From Callosobruchus maculatus (taxonomy: Eukaryota > Arthropoda > Insecta > Coleoptera > Chrysomelidae), in contig CATOUR010000205.1 in NCBI GenBank assembly GCA_951848785.1, forward strand, positions 1,550,001 through 1,614,000: a DNA stretch of 64,000 nt, read 5' to 3'. Position 1 is the stretch's first letter, and every line of letters starts with the position of its first letter. Shown one piece after another: positions 1-10,572 of this stretch. Made by a program: the position numbers and the translations under genes. Below the pieces are notes generated by a model. The model was not told the DNA's origin, ran no database searches, and worked only from the letters and a program-made list of their open reading frames with translations.

Positions 1-164
1 ATTCATACGTCTTTGTTCAGCATTGGTGGACTTCTCAGTTACTTTGTCATCGAAATCGAATTTTTTATTCTATAAAATGAGCGAGTACACCAGTATGCAT
101 TGTTTTGCGATTCCAATCGTGGTTCCTAATCACGTTTTGGTGCCTTTGCCATCTTTTTTTTTAT

Positions 165-640
165 GGTCAGCCTCCCGCAAAAGCGGAAAGCCGATGACAC
201 TGTATAAGCGCTGCAAGACGATAAGTGGCGGTGTACGTTAGATTTGAAACGCTGCAGGTGGTAGGCGTCGGGAAACAAATTCTCTGACAGCTCGTTCCAC
301 AGCGTCGAGGTTCTCCGAAAGAAAGAATGCTGGAGGAGACTGATTCGGGGAGTAGGGACCTCGACCTGGTAAGGATGAGCTCGCAGGGCCTCATAGTGTT
401 CCTGGTTCGGACGGGCTTTGGTGGTATTATCTGGTAGAGCTCACTCGAACATCTTCCGTGATAGAACGTGTAAAACAGGGATAGGTCAGCCACCCTTCTT
501 TGATGTTCCAGGCTGTGGAGGTCCTTTGTGAGGCTAGGCGTATTGATTAATCTAATTGCTCTCTTCTGGATAGTGTCCAGAAGCTTCAGAGAGTGCTTCG
601 GAGCGCATCCCCAAACATTGGAGCAATACTACAGTGATGG
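165..640 (-). pseudogene. LINE reverse-transcriptase C-terminal tail (remnant)
   Basis: Read on the minus strand from about 640 downward, the sequence encodes YCSNVWGCAPK, then LDTIQKRAIRLIN, then SLEHQRRVADLSLFYTFYHG and SSEL. This is the pattern of the region after the reverse transcriptase in insect non-LTR retrotransposons of the CR1/L2/Jockey type. A frame change near 430 then continues with RAHPYQVEVPTPR, LWNEL and NLQRFKSNVHRHL-like text. No intact ORF spans it, so it is a dead fragment. The clade is a guess from motif wording; membership in a non-LTR element is much firmer. Confidence 0.7.
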
Positions 641-1029
641 TCGGATCTGTGCCACACCGATAGGTGAGAGGAGTATCGTGATCGCGAAATTTTCGATTTT
701 TAGATAATACGTTTTTTGGGCGTTTTATGATGTATATGTTAAGAGCAAACACCGATTTCGGCCAATGGACGAAAAATATGGCCAAAACGCGGTTTGGCTG
801 CAACCATTTTACCAATGTCCGAATTATCGCTTTCCGACTGTTTAATGTAGCCCAGCACGTGTTTTGGCTCAACCACGATTACCAAAACGCGTCCTGTTCT
901 ACTGTGATTGCCATAACGCGTGGTGGATTTTGTGAGTGTCTCAGCTTGTAACCGATACCTCTGGAGCTAGTGTATTCATTTAGTATTATTTTGATCTTTG
1001 TGCGAGTTAGACAGTAGCTAGAGAGTCCC

Positions 1030-1359
1030 ATGGAAGACCTAAGGTTATGTTTTAATGACGTACTGCAAAAAGTCATAAGTGGTAGCAATGATCGTAGTAA
1101 TATTTGTACAAGGGAAAGATACGACCAAACACTCACAGAGGTAAAGGCGGCAGAAGCGTGTAAAAGTAACGGTGATACAATATCTTCGAAACAAAGACAA
1201 CGATTGAAAAGGTATGATATTTAAAAAATTGGCTATATCAAAAAGCTAATTGAAAGAAGGACAGACGAAACAGCCGATCTGCGTTATTTTTGCATGACCC
1301 ACAAGTTATTTGACATTATTCATTCCGCTCATGTGGGAGCTGGACATAAGAGAATGTGA
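1030..1359 (+). pseudogene. KRBA2/SCAND3-like integrase, N-terminal fragment
   Basis: Starts MEDLRLCFNDVLQKVISG and continues ICTRERYDQTLTEVKAAEAC and SSKQRQRLKRYDI, then an in-frame TAA at 1222. Past the stop the same frame continues KKLIERRTDETADLRYF, KLFDIIHSAHVGAGHKRM, then TGA. The order (ERYD...RLKRYDI...LFDIIH..H...GH) matches the start of insect 'KRAB-A domain-containing protein 2-like' integrases, ending in the zinc-binding HH part before the rve core. Everything downstream (rve core, CC pair) is missing. It lies inside the Ginger-like element and is its only coding trace. The stop and truncation make it non-functional. Confidence 0.7.
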
Positions 1360-1860
1360 GGCATGTTTCTTTCAGTTTTTTTTTTTTCACGGACCTAAGA
1401 TCTACAAGTGCTTTTATTCATTTTAGTTATGGATTCTAAGCTCAGAGGAAATATTGTAACACAACACGGCAAATAATTGAGATTTATTTATTCGTAGTAG
1501 AATATAGAACGTGTTCTGGCAATCGTAGTTAATCCAAAACGCGTTCTGGGCTACACTGAACAGCCAGAAAGCGATAATGGACTAGTATCACGAGGTTAAG
1601 AGCAATGATTTAATTATTATGGCCGCTTAGTGCATACACAAATAAACGTTCTGCTGCATTTCGTTACTTTCTACATCATTTTGTTTTTTAGTAATTCCAT
1701 TCTAAAGTTTAAAGAAAGGAATTCAAATTCAGCCAATCAGTGCCAACCGCGCGAATTATCAGCAGTGCATTGTTGCCAAGAACAGCTCCGACTCGCAAAA
1801 CATTTACATTTCACATAAACATGTTATTTGCTATCCAAAGTGTTATAAATAATTTGAAAC

Positions 1861-2001
1861 TCACTTCTTAGCTTTCACATTTCTCATCTTCGTATTGAAG
1901 AACTGCATATTATCCACATAAAAGTCGTTCACCATAGCCAAATCAACTTTAGGCAGGTTATCTGAATCGGCGTTTGTGAATCCACTATCGATTTTACCCA
2001 T
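1861..2001 (-). pseudogene. First exon of ISL2EU-type YqaJ/SWIM-like protein, copy A
   Basis: On the minus strand ATG (2001-1999) opens MGKIDSGFTNADSDNLPKVD, then LAMVNDFYVDNMQFF and RNVKA, reaching a TGA at 1863-1861. The donor AA|GTGAGT falls just before the stop, so the reading frame probably continued into a second exon that is now gone. The pattern LPK(V/I)D..MV.DF.........(E/K)(M/V)RNVKA resembles the N-terminus of insect proteins with SWIM and YqaJ nuclease domains that accompany ISL2EU transposases; this is from memory of the family. One codon differs from copy B (Leu here, Met there). Confidence 0.5.
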
Positions 2002-2210
2002 ACTTGTTGGTTATGTTATGATAAAATAACTTGAAACCTACTAAAATGGAATAAAAGGATATCCTGTACAAATAAACGCAAACAAATAATAATAACTTTA
2101 AGATTGTTGAAAATTACAGCCAAAGCCCAATGGAATTTGGAAATGACAATGACCGAATGACGATTGATTGACAGGATTGACGGATCAGGAACCTTAACTT
2201 AGCTTTCGGA

Positions 2211-2408
2211 AGGGCTGTTCCAAATTATGGTTCTATCACCGTCCTAGAACTGTTTTCATCGTGCCCCGCCCGTTTTACAGTTCTCAAAACGATGATTGGT
2301 TGGTCCACCAGCGTACCAACCAATAATCGATTCTAGAATCACAAAATGGGTGGGGCATGATGAAAACAGTTCTAGGACGGTGATAGAACCGTAATTTGGA
2401 ACAGCCCT
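2211..2408. mobile_element. 198-bp palindromic MITE nested in copy A
   Basis: AGGGCTGTTCCAAATTA at the left is matched by TAATTTGGAACAGCCCT-type sequence at the right. The arms continue through CACCGTCCTAGAACTG over about 80 bp. The flanks share GGA. The same MITE sits at the equivalent place in copy B (10573-10770). Confidence 0.75.
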
Positions 2409-2814
2409 GGAATTTCGGATCACGGGACATTAAAACCACAAAACATATCAGACGGGAACAGAAGACAAGATAGATGAGCCAGCCCGCGTACAGCTCCGCG
2501 CGCCATCAGAATGCGGCAACACAGCACACATATCTGTCTTTTGATTGGCTGTTCGCCTATAGGGCAGTGACGTCACTGCCCTAGGAGAATTCAAATATTT
2601 TCCTCATTTTCACGGCTTTCCTGTGCCCAAAAAAATCGGAGAAAAAAATGAGATGCTTTTTATGACGTACTCTATCATATGCAACCAGAAATAAAATTCA
2701 TGATACTAGTCCATTCGGACATTGGCAAAATGGTAGCAGCCAAAACGCGTTTTGACCATATTTTCCGTCCATTGGCCGAAATCGGTGTTTGCTCCTAACA
2801 TATACATAAAGAAA

Positions 2815-3960
2815 ATCCACGTCACTCATTTCCGTCGGTCTGTCTGTCTGTCTGTGTTTTTCTAGCCTCGTAATCTCAGTAACCGCTGAAATTTGGGCAG
2901 CAATATGCTGTGGGGTCTTAGTAGGTAATGCTGCTAGAATTTTGAAAATCGGTTCATGGGCGGCGGAGTAATTATCAAAAAACCAAAAAATTCAAATATT
3001 CCTCAAACTTCGCTTTTAGGCGTTTTAGGTATACCTGATCATTTTCTACTTTTATTTGGATGGGGTAAAATTTGACGTGGTTAGGGGGTGAGGGTTGTAA
3101 AATTGAAAAATTTGTTGCATTCATAATAGACTGTCCACTGACCTGTGAAGGAATACCTAGCGATATAAATAACATTTTTAGGTCCATCCGAACATTGCCT
3201 TGCCTATTACAGAAACCGAAGGACTTAGAATTTTCTGGTGTAGAGAGAGTATTGCTTTAAAATCGCTCTGGATTGTGTAACGAGGAAACTGTTGAATTGA
3301 TTTTAACGAAATTTTGACACAGTATTACTTCCGTGATTAGGATGGAAAATACATATGGTTTTTGTAAATCGTGCCGGTGGCTGCGCAGAAATAATAAAAG
3401 AACAAAAAATATAAAAACAGCTCAAACTTAGTTTTTAAGCGTTTTAGAGGTTCCTGATCATTTTCTACGTTTTTTGGGCGGGGGTGAAATTGAGGTGGTT
3501 GGAGCGAGGAGGTTGAAAAACTGAAAAATTTGTTGTATTCATAATAGGCTGTCCACTGACCTGTAAAGGAAGACCTAGCGACATAAATCACCTTTTTAGG
3601 TCCATCCGAACATTACCGAAACTAAGTGACTGAATTTTCTGTGCACATACGAGTATTTATTGCTTTAGATCGTGTTGAATTTTGTAACGTGGAAACTATT
3701 GAATTGATTGTAACGAAATTTTCACACAGTATTATTACCGTGGTGAGGATGGAAGACGCGTATTGTTGTTAGAAATTGTGTCAGTGGCAGCGTAGTAATA
3801 ATAAAAAATATGAAAACAGCTCTAACTTCGTTTTTAGATGTTTTAAGGGTTCCTGATCATGTTCTACCTTTTTTGGGTAGTGGTGAAATTGGGGTGGTTG
3901 GGAGATGGGAGCTGGAAAAGGTTGCTAGTTCGTCAAAATTCGCCATTATTTCCCCTAATA
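2815..3960 (+). repeat. Dispersed repeat with diverged internal repeats
   Basis: The segment starts AAATCCACGTCACTCATTTC, followed by a short TCTG microsatellite. It contains three diverged copies (about 2990, 3410 and 3800) of a unit reading aaactt.gtttttaggcgtttta..ttcctgatcattttctac, then a GTCCACTGACCTGTGAAGGA block in the first two. An inverted relative lies at 43560-43935. ORFs here are short and unconserved, so it is non-coding repeat. The Ginger-like element at 737 inserted near its left end. Confidence 0.65.
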
Positions 3961-3990
3961 TGCACAGACAAAATACATGTACACCTTGGG

Positions 3991-4345
3991 TACAACTTTT
4001 ATGATTTCTTACAAAATAATAAACTTTATCTAACATTGCAATATGAAACATAATGACCTTATTTCAGGTTCAGTTTGTGGCAGCTCAATGTAATTGGGCC
4101 TTGTTCTTGCAATGGCTGTTGTAAATACACACACAAAATAAATGTTCAACTTAGCTACAACTTTTATAATTTTTTACAAAATAATAAACTTTATCTGACA
4201 TTGCAATATGAAACATAATGACCTTATTTCAGGTTCAGTTTGTGGCAGCTCAATGTAGTTGGGCCTTGTTCTTGCAATGGATATTGTAAATACACACGCA
4301 AAATAAATGTTCAACTTGGGTACAACTTTTGTAGTCTCTTACAAA
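3991..4345 (+). repeat. 165-bp tandem repeat, about 2.2 units
   Basis: The string TACAACTTTT recurs at 3991, 4156 and 4321, giving a period of exactly 165 bp. Units share ACATTGCAATATGAAACATA and CAGTTTGTGGCAGCTCAATG with few mismatches. The third unit is cut short near 4345. It is a small array, possibly a satellite seed or the internal repeat of the neighbouring mobile sequence. Confidence 0.85.
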
Positions 4346-4954
4346 ATAAAATCTCCAGTTGCAGTCTTGATGTCCCGCTCAAGAGTACAGACGCAATGTG
4401 GCCAGGAACTGGAATATTGCCGTTAGACTATTATTCCTAAAATAACCGAAAAGGATAGATATAGTACTATACCAAAAAGCACATATGCTGCTGAGGCGCA
4501 TTCCCCACAACATGAATAGTATCTGCTTACAAATTATTTTGGAACTCAATTTCTTCGTCTATATTTTCCAGGAAGCTAAGAAGTGTAGATTTTGTAAGCC
4601 GAAATCTCGAAAAATTGAAAAATTCTTGATGGTGTCGATTTCGACGTACATTATTTAATCACTTCTTTCGTATGCTCTGCGAGGAAAACCAAAGTCGATG
4701 ATATCGAGGATATCTAGGTCATATGTAAATAAAAATATTCCTATCAACCTATCACCTATTTTGTGTTTCACAACTGCCAATTTTTGCACGTTGCATTGAT
4801 CATTGTTTCGGTTTTTCTAATTTAAAGTTCCTTTTTTCTTGGTGAAATGAAAAAACGTAAAAAATGCGCTAAAGGGCATTCAAAACATAGACCAGATCTG
4901 TTAACAGTCTGAGTCATTTTTATTATTTTTATTATGTTTGTTTAATCTTAATAT

Positions 4955-6742
4955 CACTGGCCTGCGAAGAGATGGCGCTGTGAAATTTATTAGCCGCCGT
5001 CATTCTTGTGTCTCTGGGTCTCAGAAAGTGGACTCAGAACAAACAGAAATCGTTACCATTTGGAGTGCCTATGGTATGGAGAGAGCAACAGAATCACGTC
5101 GACGACTGCTATTTTTGTATGTGCAAGACAACGGGATCTAATAAAAAAAAATAAAAAGTCTATTCAGTATCCAGATATCCCCTCAGCTAGAAGACCATTA
5201 TCACATGGAGACGAAATACCAATTCCAAAGGCCCCTGCCATTCTCGAAACATTGTCAAGTTCTTCTGAGTCGGAGGCTGACCAAGACAACAACTATGATC
5301 GAGATTTTATTACTGAATTAGAATCCGAAACACCCAAAGTATTCACACAAGAAGAACTTAACGATTTAGTCCGGGATTTGGGACTATCCAAAGAACTATC
5401 TGAGTTATTGGGTTCTAGATTGAAGGAAAAGAACCTTCTAGCTCCTAATACCACTTTTTATTGGTATAGATATCGAGAACAAGAATTTGCAGAATATTTT
5501 ACCAAAGAAGAGTCCTTAGTTTATTGCAATAATGTTGAAGGTCTTATGCTAAAATTGGGTCTTGAGAAATATGTCCCAAGTAGCTGGCGTTTGTTTATCG
5601 ATTCTTCGAAGAGAAGTTTAAAAGGAGTGTGCTTCACAATGGCAACGTGTTGGGTTCTGTTCCCGTAGCTCACTCAGTCCACATGAAGGAAACCTACGAA
5701 AACTTAGAGACTCTTCTGAATAAAATAAATATGAAAATCCCCAATGGTTCATATGTGGCGATTTAAAAATTGTTGGCCTGATTTTGGGACAGCAGGCAGG
5801 TTATACTAAGATGCCATGTTTTCTTTGTGAGTGGGACAGTAGGGCTCGTGAAAAGCACTGGACGACAGTAAATTGGCCTGTTCGTACAGAAATGGTTCCA
5901 GGAGAAAAAAACGTGATTAGGAATAGTTTGGTTTCCCGCGAAAAGGTTCTTCTACCACCATTGCACATAAAACTGGGCCTTATGAAACAGTTTGTGAAGG
6001 CACTCAATAAAGATGGTGAATGTTTCCGCTACCTGTGCACAAAATTTTCATTTCTTTCAGATGCTAAATTGAAAGAAGGTATATTTGTTGGCCCTCAAAT
6101 ACGAGAATTAATGAAAGATAGAGACTTCGAAAGTACCATGACATCCATTGAAGCTGTTGCTTAGAATTCATTTAAAAATGTTGTCAACAACTTTTTAGGT
6201 AACAACAAATCGCCTGACTACAAAAATATTGTAGCACAAATGCTCACAAACTTTCAAAAATTGGGCTGCAATATGAGCTTAAAACTGCACTTTCTGAAAA
6301 ACCATTTGGATTATTTTCCTGAAAATCTTGGCGAAGTTAGCGAGGAACAAGGAGAACGGTTCCACCAGAATATCAAGGCTATGGAGCGACGATATCAGGG
6401 CGTATGGAACGTTAGCATGATGGCAGATTTCTGCTGGTCTCTGAAACGGGAAAGTTTGACAGATATAACTCATAAAAGGAAGTCGACTAGAAACGCATTT
6501 TTTAACAAAAAGAAGCAAAGGAAATAATGCCACAATTTCACCTTTGTATATAATTTTTAGTTGTAAATTCTATATTTGTAATAAAAAAACTTTCAATATG
6601 GAACTTTCAATTAATATTCCAAAAGAAACCTACGTGCTAGAAACAAATGCAAATTATATATTAGCTTAGTATATCAGGGTGAAATGAAATGACCCTACAA
6701 ATTGCAAAGCGGCGACAAAAATTTTTTTTTCGCAGGCCAGTG
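4955..6742 (+). mobile_element. CACTG-ended DNA transposon (CMC-like), degenerate
   Basis: Left end CACTGGCCTGCGAA and right end TTCGCAGGCCAGTG are perfect 14-bp inverted repeats, flanked by TAT on both sides (4952-4954 and 6743-6745). CACT(A/G) ends and a 2-4-bp duplication fit the CACTA/Mirage/Chapaev group. The interior from about 5140 to 6527 is one broken transposase-like gene read on the + strand. The element is complete end to end at 1788 bp. Confidence 0.8.
5140..6527 (+). pseudogene. Broken transposase-like gene of the CACTG element
   Basis: Successive frames give QEELNDLVRDLGLSKELSEL and NTTFYWYRYREQEFAEYFT, WRLFIDSSKRSLK (frame lost near 5625), then QQAGYTKMPCFLCEWDSRAR, LLPPLHIKLGLMKQFVKAL, EGIFVGPQIREL, a TAG near 6162, and finally LHFLKNHLDYFPENLGEVSE and ERRYQGVWNVSMMADFCW, ending KKKQRK* at 6527. 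I recognise this as a protein family repeated many times in insect genomes and usually annotated only as uncharacterised. It has FLCEWDSR and HIKLGLMKQF signatures. At least two frameshifts and two stops make it inactive. Upstream text (5006-5140) is not convincing coding sequence. Confidence 0.7.
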
Positions 6743-6971
6743 TATCCTAACCTGGTTTCGAAGAATTTTTTGGTAGTTTATTTTGGAAATTAAAAAAACC
6801 AGACTGAAGAAGACCACAAAGATGGTCGAAACGTTTCGACCCCATCTTTGAGTTAAAACTTTGTGTTTTACTCTCCCTTCTCCCTTGTATCAACATTTAT
6901 CCATAATCCCGAAAACCTCATCAAAAAATTGACTTACGGTGCGTACGGGCGTAAACGAACTCAAATTTTAG

Positions 6972-7232
6972 GTAACCACATCAACGGCCCAACCTGTGCA
7001 CAGCATAGTGGTGACAAAGCCGACGAGCACCACAAGTGGCAGCGTGCCCTCAAAACCGACCATGGTCAAGCTGCAAGGTGCAAGCGGCGGAACTCCTGTC
7101 GGCACCGTACAGTTGTCCAAACAGCAGATCGAGGCTAATATAAACGGAGGCGGGATGTCGCAGATCATTCTCTTCCCGAGCAGTTCCAGTATAGCTGGAT
7201 ATGGCGGCATGGTCAACACCCTCTTCACGGCG
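6972..7232 (+). CDS. Zmynd8: Zmynd8, internal exon 1 of 7 seen
   Basis: Acceptor ATTTTAG at 6965-6971 and donor GTAAGC at 7233 bound 87 codons in phase 0. The text runs VTTSTAQPVHSIVVTKPTST, ... GGTPVGTVQLSKQQIEANIN, ... MSQIILFPSSSSIAGYGGMV, ending NTLFTA. It is a low-complexity Ser/Thr/Gly-rich segment with no named domain, as expected for the disordered linker of ZMYND8 between the N-terminal PHD-bromo-PWWP reader module (not in the window) and the C-terminal MYND finger. Assignment rests on continuity: the next exon joins in frame and leads to a diagnostic MYND exon. The preceding exon is not recognised in the window. Confidence 0.75.
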
Positions 7233-7860
7233 GTAAGCTATCAGGACTATAAATTATTATAAACAGCATAGTATGGAAAATCGAGGGCGAGTTCGCAATC
7301 GAGGCTGGACAACAATCACTGTTTAAAAAAACAATAATCGATATTTTTTATCAAAATAATAATTTGTAACCATGATTTAAAACAAAGTAATATTTTTAAC
7401 ACCTGGTGATTCTGAATTCTTGAAGAACATAGACTGAGATACTGTTAAAAGAGCACAACTTAGCCGTACTCAACAATGCCAAAATTCATACTCGTACGCA
7501 ATTAGGCATGCATCCACTGGTTAAAAAAATAAAAGTGGGGGATGGTTTTGATGTCATTACCGTATAAATAATAAGGATTCATTGCGCTTTACTAACCCGT
7601 CATTAAAAACCACATATACTTTAAGATGAGATTTAAGACGTTTAGGCCACCTGAACCCTCCATTAAAGTATAAAATCTGACTCAAATCAATTTTGAATAA
7701 GTGAAATTATTTGGCTGCTGTGTTATGAAACAGCTTTTGTTTTTTTTAACTAATTTCCTAATTAGCTAACGATGATTGTGAAATTTGAAAGAACATCGAG
7801 TGTTGCATTCGTATTTTTGATAAATCAAAAAATAAAAGCCAGTAATACATATGTGTCTTA

Positions 7861-8649
7861 AGGCGGGTTTTCACTGTTCAATTTCAGTGAATCAGTTTGA
7901 CTGATTCAGTATTAATGAAAGCGGTGTTCGTTCTCACTGTTCAGTTTTAATGAATCATGTTTACGGATTCACCATTCATGAAAACGACCTTTTTATAACC
8001 TTGAAGTGCTAAAACTGATGGCTCTCATGATGACGGAAAATATTCTCGCACGTCAGTTTGATGTTTGTATTCATTTTTCAATGGGTGCATTCGCAGACTT
8101 AACAGTTACGGAGAAGCTACCAAATTTTCTGCTGAACGCGTGCGCTACCTAGCAGCTACCGCTCCAGCGGTCGCCATTTTTTTGTAGCGATAGAAAAGTA
8201 CGCTCACTTGGAGCAGAGCGGAATAAGCTACTTTTGACCTTGTGAGTGTCACATGTTATGACACTTGTTATAGGTTATGTTGTCGTATTTAAAAGAAAAA
8301 GTCCACACTACTTACACAGTCCAAAACTTTGCTACAATCTGACATATCTTTTTATTTTTAATAACCTCAGATGTGACCACTCATTTGACATTTCACTGAC
8401 AACTGACAGGCGTCACAAACTATTTATCGTGATATTTCAGAGCGCACAAATAATGCTTTTCAGCAGAACGCCAACTGTTGAGGTGTAGCGGCTACAAAAG
8501 TAGCGGCTCCCGATCTTTCTACTGAATGCAACCAATACTGATTCAGTCAAAATGAATGAAAAGTAGGACTGGCTTTCAATTTGACTGAAAGCACAAACCC
8601 ACTAATCAGTTTCACTGATTTAGCGAAACTGAATCTTGAGAACCCGTCG
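7861..8649. mobile_element. PIF/Harbinger-like MITE (AGGCGGGTTTTCAC family), with insertion
   Basis: Left AGGCGGGTTTTCACTGTTCA pairs with a right end related to its reverse complement (GAGAACCCGTC), flanked by TTA on both sides (7858-7860 and 8650-8652). The arms contain several copies of a TGAATCAG-like motif. It is interrupted by a second element at 8083-8533. A partial relative at about 46436-46690 lacks that insertion. No transposase is present. Confidence 0.7.
8083..8533. mobile_element. Nested MITE with GG(G/T)TGCATTC ends
   Basis: Ends GGGTGCATTC and GAATGCAACC are flanked by AAT (8080-8082 and 8534-8536). The related sequence near 46510 reads straight through from TTCATCTTTT to AATACTGATTCAG, giving a related empty site for this insertion. 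No coding capacity is seen. Confidence 0.65.
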
Positions 8650-9539
8650 TTAGGATCAGGAAAACTGAAAATAGCTGATTTGATTGAAAATTTGAAGTGA
8701 AATGAAAACAATCAGAGATTTATATTCACATCGTTAGAAAGTTAGGAGTATCAAATTTTACATTTGATCATATAAAAAAATTTGGGTATTCCCGTTTGAA
8801 AAATCTCTGATTGAAGTTTCCTTAATTGATTTACCGATTTCTCAAAAAGCAAAAATTATTGAATTTTGACCGTTTGGTCTAAACTGACTTGTTTCATGCT
8901 AGGTCATATGGCAAAGTCACAGACTTCTAAGTTTTATATATCATAAACCAACCCCTAACTTTGGCGCACTGTGGGACAGAAACTATTGGTCGCACACGAA
9001 AAATCTACAGACTAAAATAATTATGCAGAATTTTTAAATCATTTGAAACTTTTTTCGATATCGCTTGCCAAAACGACGCTACTTTTCGAAAGTCGTGGCA
9101 GAGTGTTAACCCCCTCACCCCTCACCACTGTTGTTATTTTGAAAACGTCTTTTCATGACAAATCTATTACGTGATCTCAAAGGTGTCGGTCGCTTCAAGA
9201 TAGAAAAACTTACCGGGATCTTAGAATTGACCAATGAATCTGAATATGTAATAATATACAGGGTATTCCATTTAAAACACACAACTTTGATATGTCACAC
9301 TTTTATTAGACACCTTTCAAAAAAAGTCATTTTTAGAATGTAGCCAACCCATACACCTAGATAGTTCTTTTTTTCTGAAAAAATATACAAAAGATATATT
9401 TTGGTCACAAGATTCCGATGTGTTGGGCCTGACACCTGACAGCACCGCGATCCTAAGACCCTGAGGTATTACTGGTTCTGATTTTGGATGTAACAACAGT
9501 GCAAATACGACCCTCTGCGTTCTTTCACCGTTAGTTAAT

Positions 9540-9665
9540 TAGGTAGTTAGTTGGCAAAAAACATAAGCTTTACACTCTAGTATATGTGGTTAATTATTGA
9601 TGGCCAGTAGAATGACATAGACGAGAGGGACATCCACAGGATAAGTGTAGGAAATAACAAATAAT
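9540..9665 (-). repeat. Dispersed repeat, 'CTTATCCTGTGG' family
   Basis: Read on the minus strand it contains CTTATCCTGTGGATGTCCCTCT, shared in diverged form with 18925-19060 (+), 25413-25500 (-) and 48120-48235 (+). All four also share a CATATA(C/T) block about 60-70 bp further on. The origin is unknown; no ORF or clear ends. Confidence 0.5.
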
Positions 9666-9732
9666 AATCTAAACTTAATGTTCTACCATTACTCCTATTC
9701 AAAAAGTTCAAAACTTTGGGTTATAGACAAAT

Positions 9733-10266
9733 ATGCGTCCAATAAATGTACTGTCAGATGTTTTTGAAGGAATTATATATGAACAAATGATGGAATTTAT
9801 TGAACAAAACAAAGTATTGACAAAATATCATACAGGTCAGAAAGACATATTCTACGAAAATAGCAATTCAAGTGATAGTAGAAGATTGAAGGCGTTCTAT
9901 GGATGAGAAGAAATGTACATTAACAGTGTTTTTAGATTTCATTAAGGCATTTGATACTATAGACAAGGAATAGTTGTTAAAGAAATTACATTACTATGGA
10001 TTCAGGGTACCAGTATATAAAATTTTCCAAAATAACTTAATAAATAAGTCAGATTACATAGGAAACACTTTTTCAGGCGTCAAGAGTATTTCAGTTGGAG
10101 TATCGCAGGGATGTAAATTAGGTTCATTACTACCTGTTTTATACATAAATGACCAGATATTCCGGAGCATTTTAAAATTCAAATATTTGCTGATGATACT
10201 TTATACATATCGAATACAAAATTAGACATCGCTTTGAGACTTCTAAATATATGAAGATAGTTATCA
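9733..10266 (+). pseudogene. Non-LTR reverse transcriptase fragment, 5' part
   Basis: Frames give YEQMMEFIEQNKVLTKYHTG, then FLDFIKAFDTIDKE and LLKKLHYYGFRVP, then VGVSQGCKLGSLLPVLYIND. After a frame change comes QIFADDTLYIS, the catalytic F/YADD motif. This is the palm region of a Jockey/CR1-like reverse transcriptase. Stops and shifts are frequent. The ORF is cut at 10267 by the ISL2EU-like copy B and resumes after it. Confidence 0.75.
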
Positions 10267-10572
10267 ATGGACTAGTATCATGAACTTTATTTCTGATTGC
10301 ATATGATAGAGTACGTCATAAAAAGCATCTCATTTTTTTCCCCGATTTTTTTGGGCACAGGAAAGCCGTGAAAATGAGGAAAATATTTGAATTCTCCTAG
10401 GGCAGTGACGTCACTGCCCTATAGGCGAACAGCCAATCAAAAGACAGATATGTGTGCTGTGTTGCCGCATTCTGATGGCGCGCGGAGCTGTACGCGGGCT
10501 GGCTCATCTATCTTGTCTTCTGTTCCCGTCTGATATGTTTTGTGGTTTTAATGTCCCGTGATCCGAAATTCC

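Larger units (their letters stand above)
1579..2712 (-). mobile_element. ISL2EU-like non-autonomous element, copy A (1134 bp)
   Basis: Ends are GGACTAGTATCA and TGATACTAGTCC, flanked by AT (1577-1578 and 2713-2714). It interrupts the right TIR of the Ginger-like element. The other TIR reads GATAATTCGGACATTGG in the same orientation, so the empty site is directly known and the duplication is AT. A near-identical copy of the same length lies inverted at 10269-11402. The minus strand carries a short coding exon (2001-1865) with a splice donor. A 198-bp palindromic MITE (2211-2408) sits inside both copies, so it inserted before amplification. The ISL2EU assignment rests on the AT duplication and on the exon's likeness to the YqaJ-partner protein. 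Confidence 0.75.
737..2800 (+). mobile_element. Ginger-like (KRBA2-type integrase) DNA transposon, non-autonomous, with nested insertion
   Basis: Left end TGTTAAGAGCAAACACC and right end GGTGTTTGCTCCTAACA are inverted repeats. The TIR homology continues for about 190 bp, including CCGATTTCGGCCAATGGACG and CCAAAACGCG stretches. Both ends are flanked by TATA (733-736 and 2801-2804), a 4-bp target duplication. TGT...ACA ends with a 4-bp duplication fit the Ginger superfamily, whose integrase resembles that of LTR elements. The interior holds a KRBA2/SCAND3-like integrase N-terminus (1030-1356). The right TIR is split by a second element at 1579-2712. The flanks belong to a dispersed repeat whose uninterrupted relative lies at about 43560-43935, inverted. 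Confidence 0.75.

Noticed and set aside
1630..1818. Identical 62-codon ORFs in copies A and B of the ISL2EU-like element (also 11163-11351)
   Set aside because: Identity simply reflects the element duplication. The ORF sits in the end region, lacks domain features, and opposes the better-supported exon.
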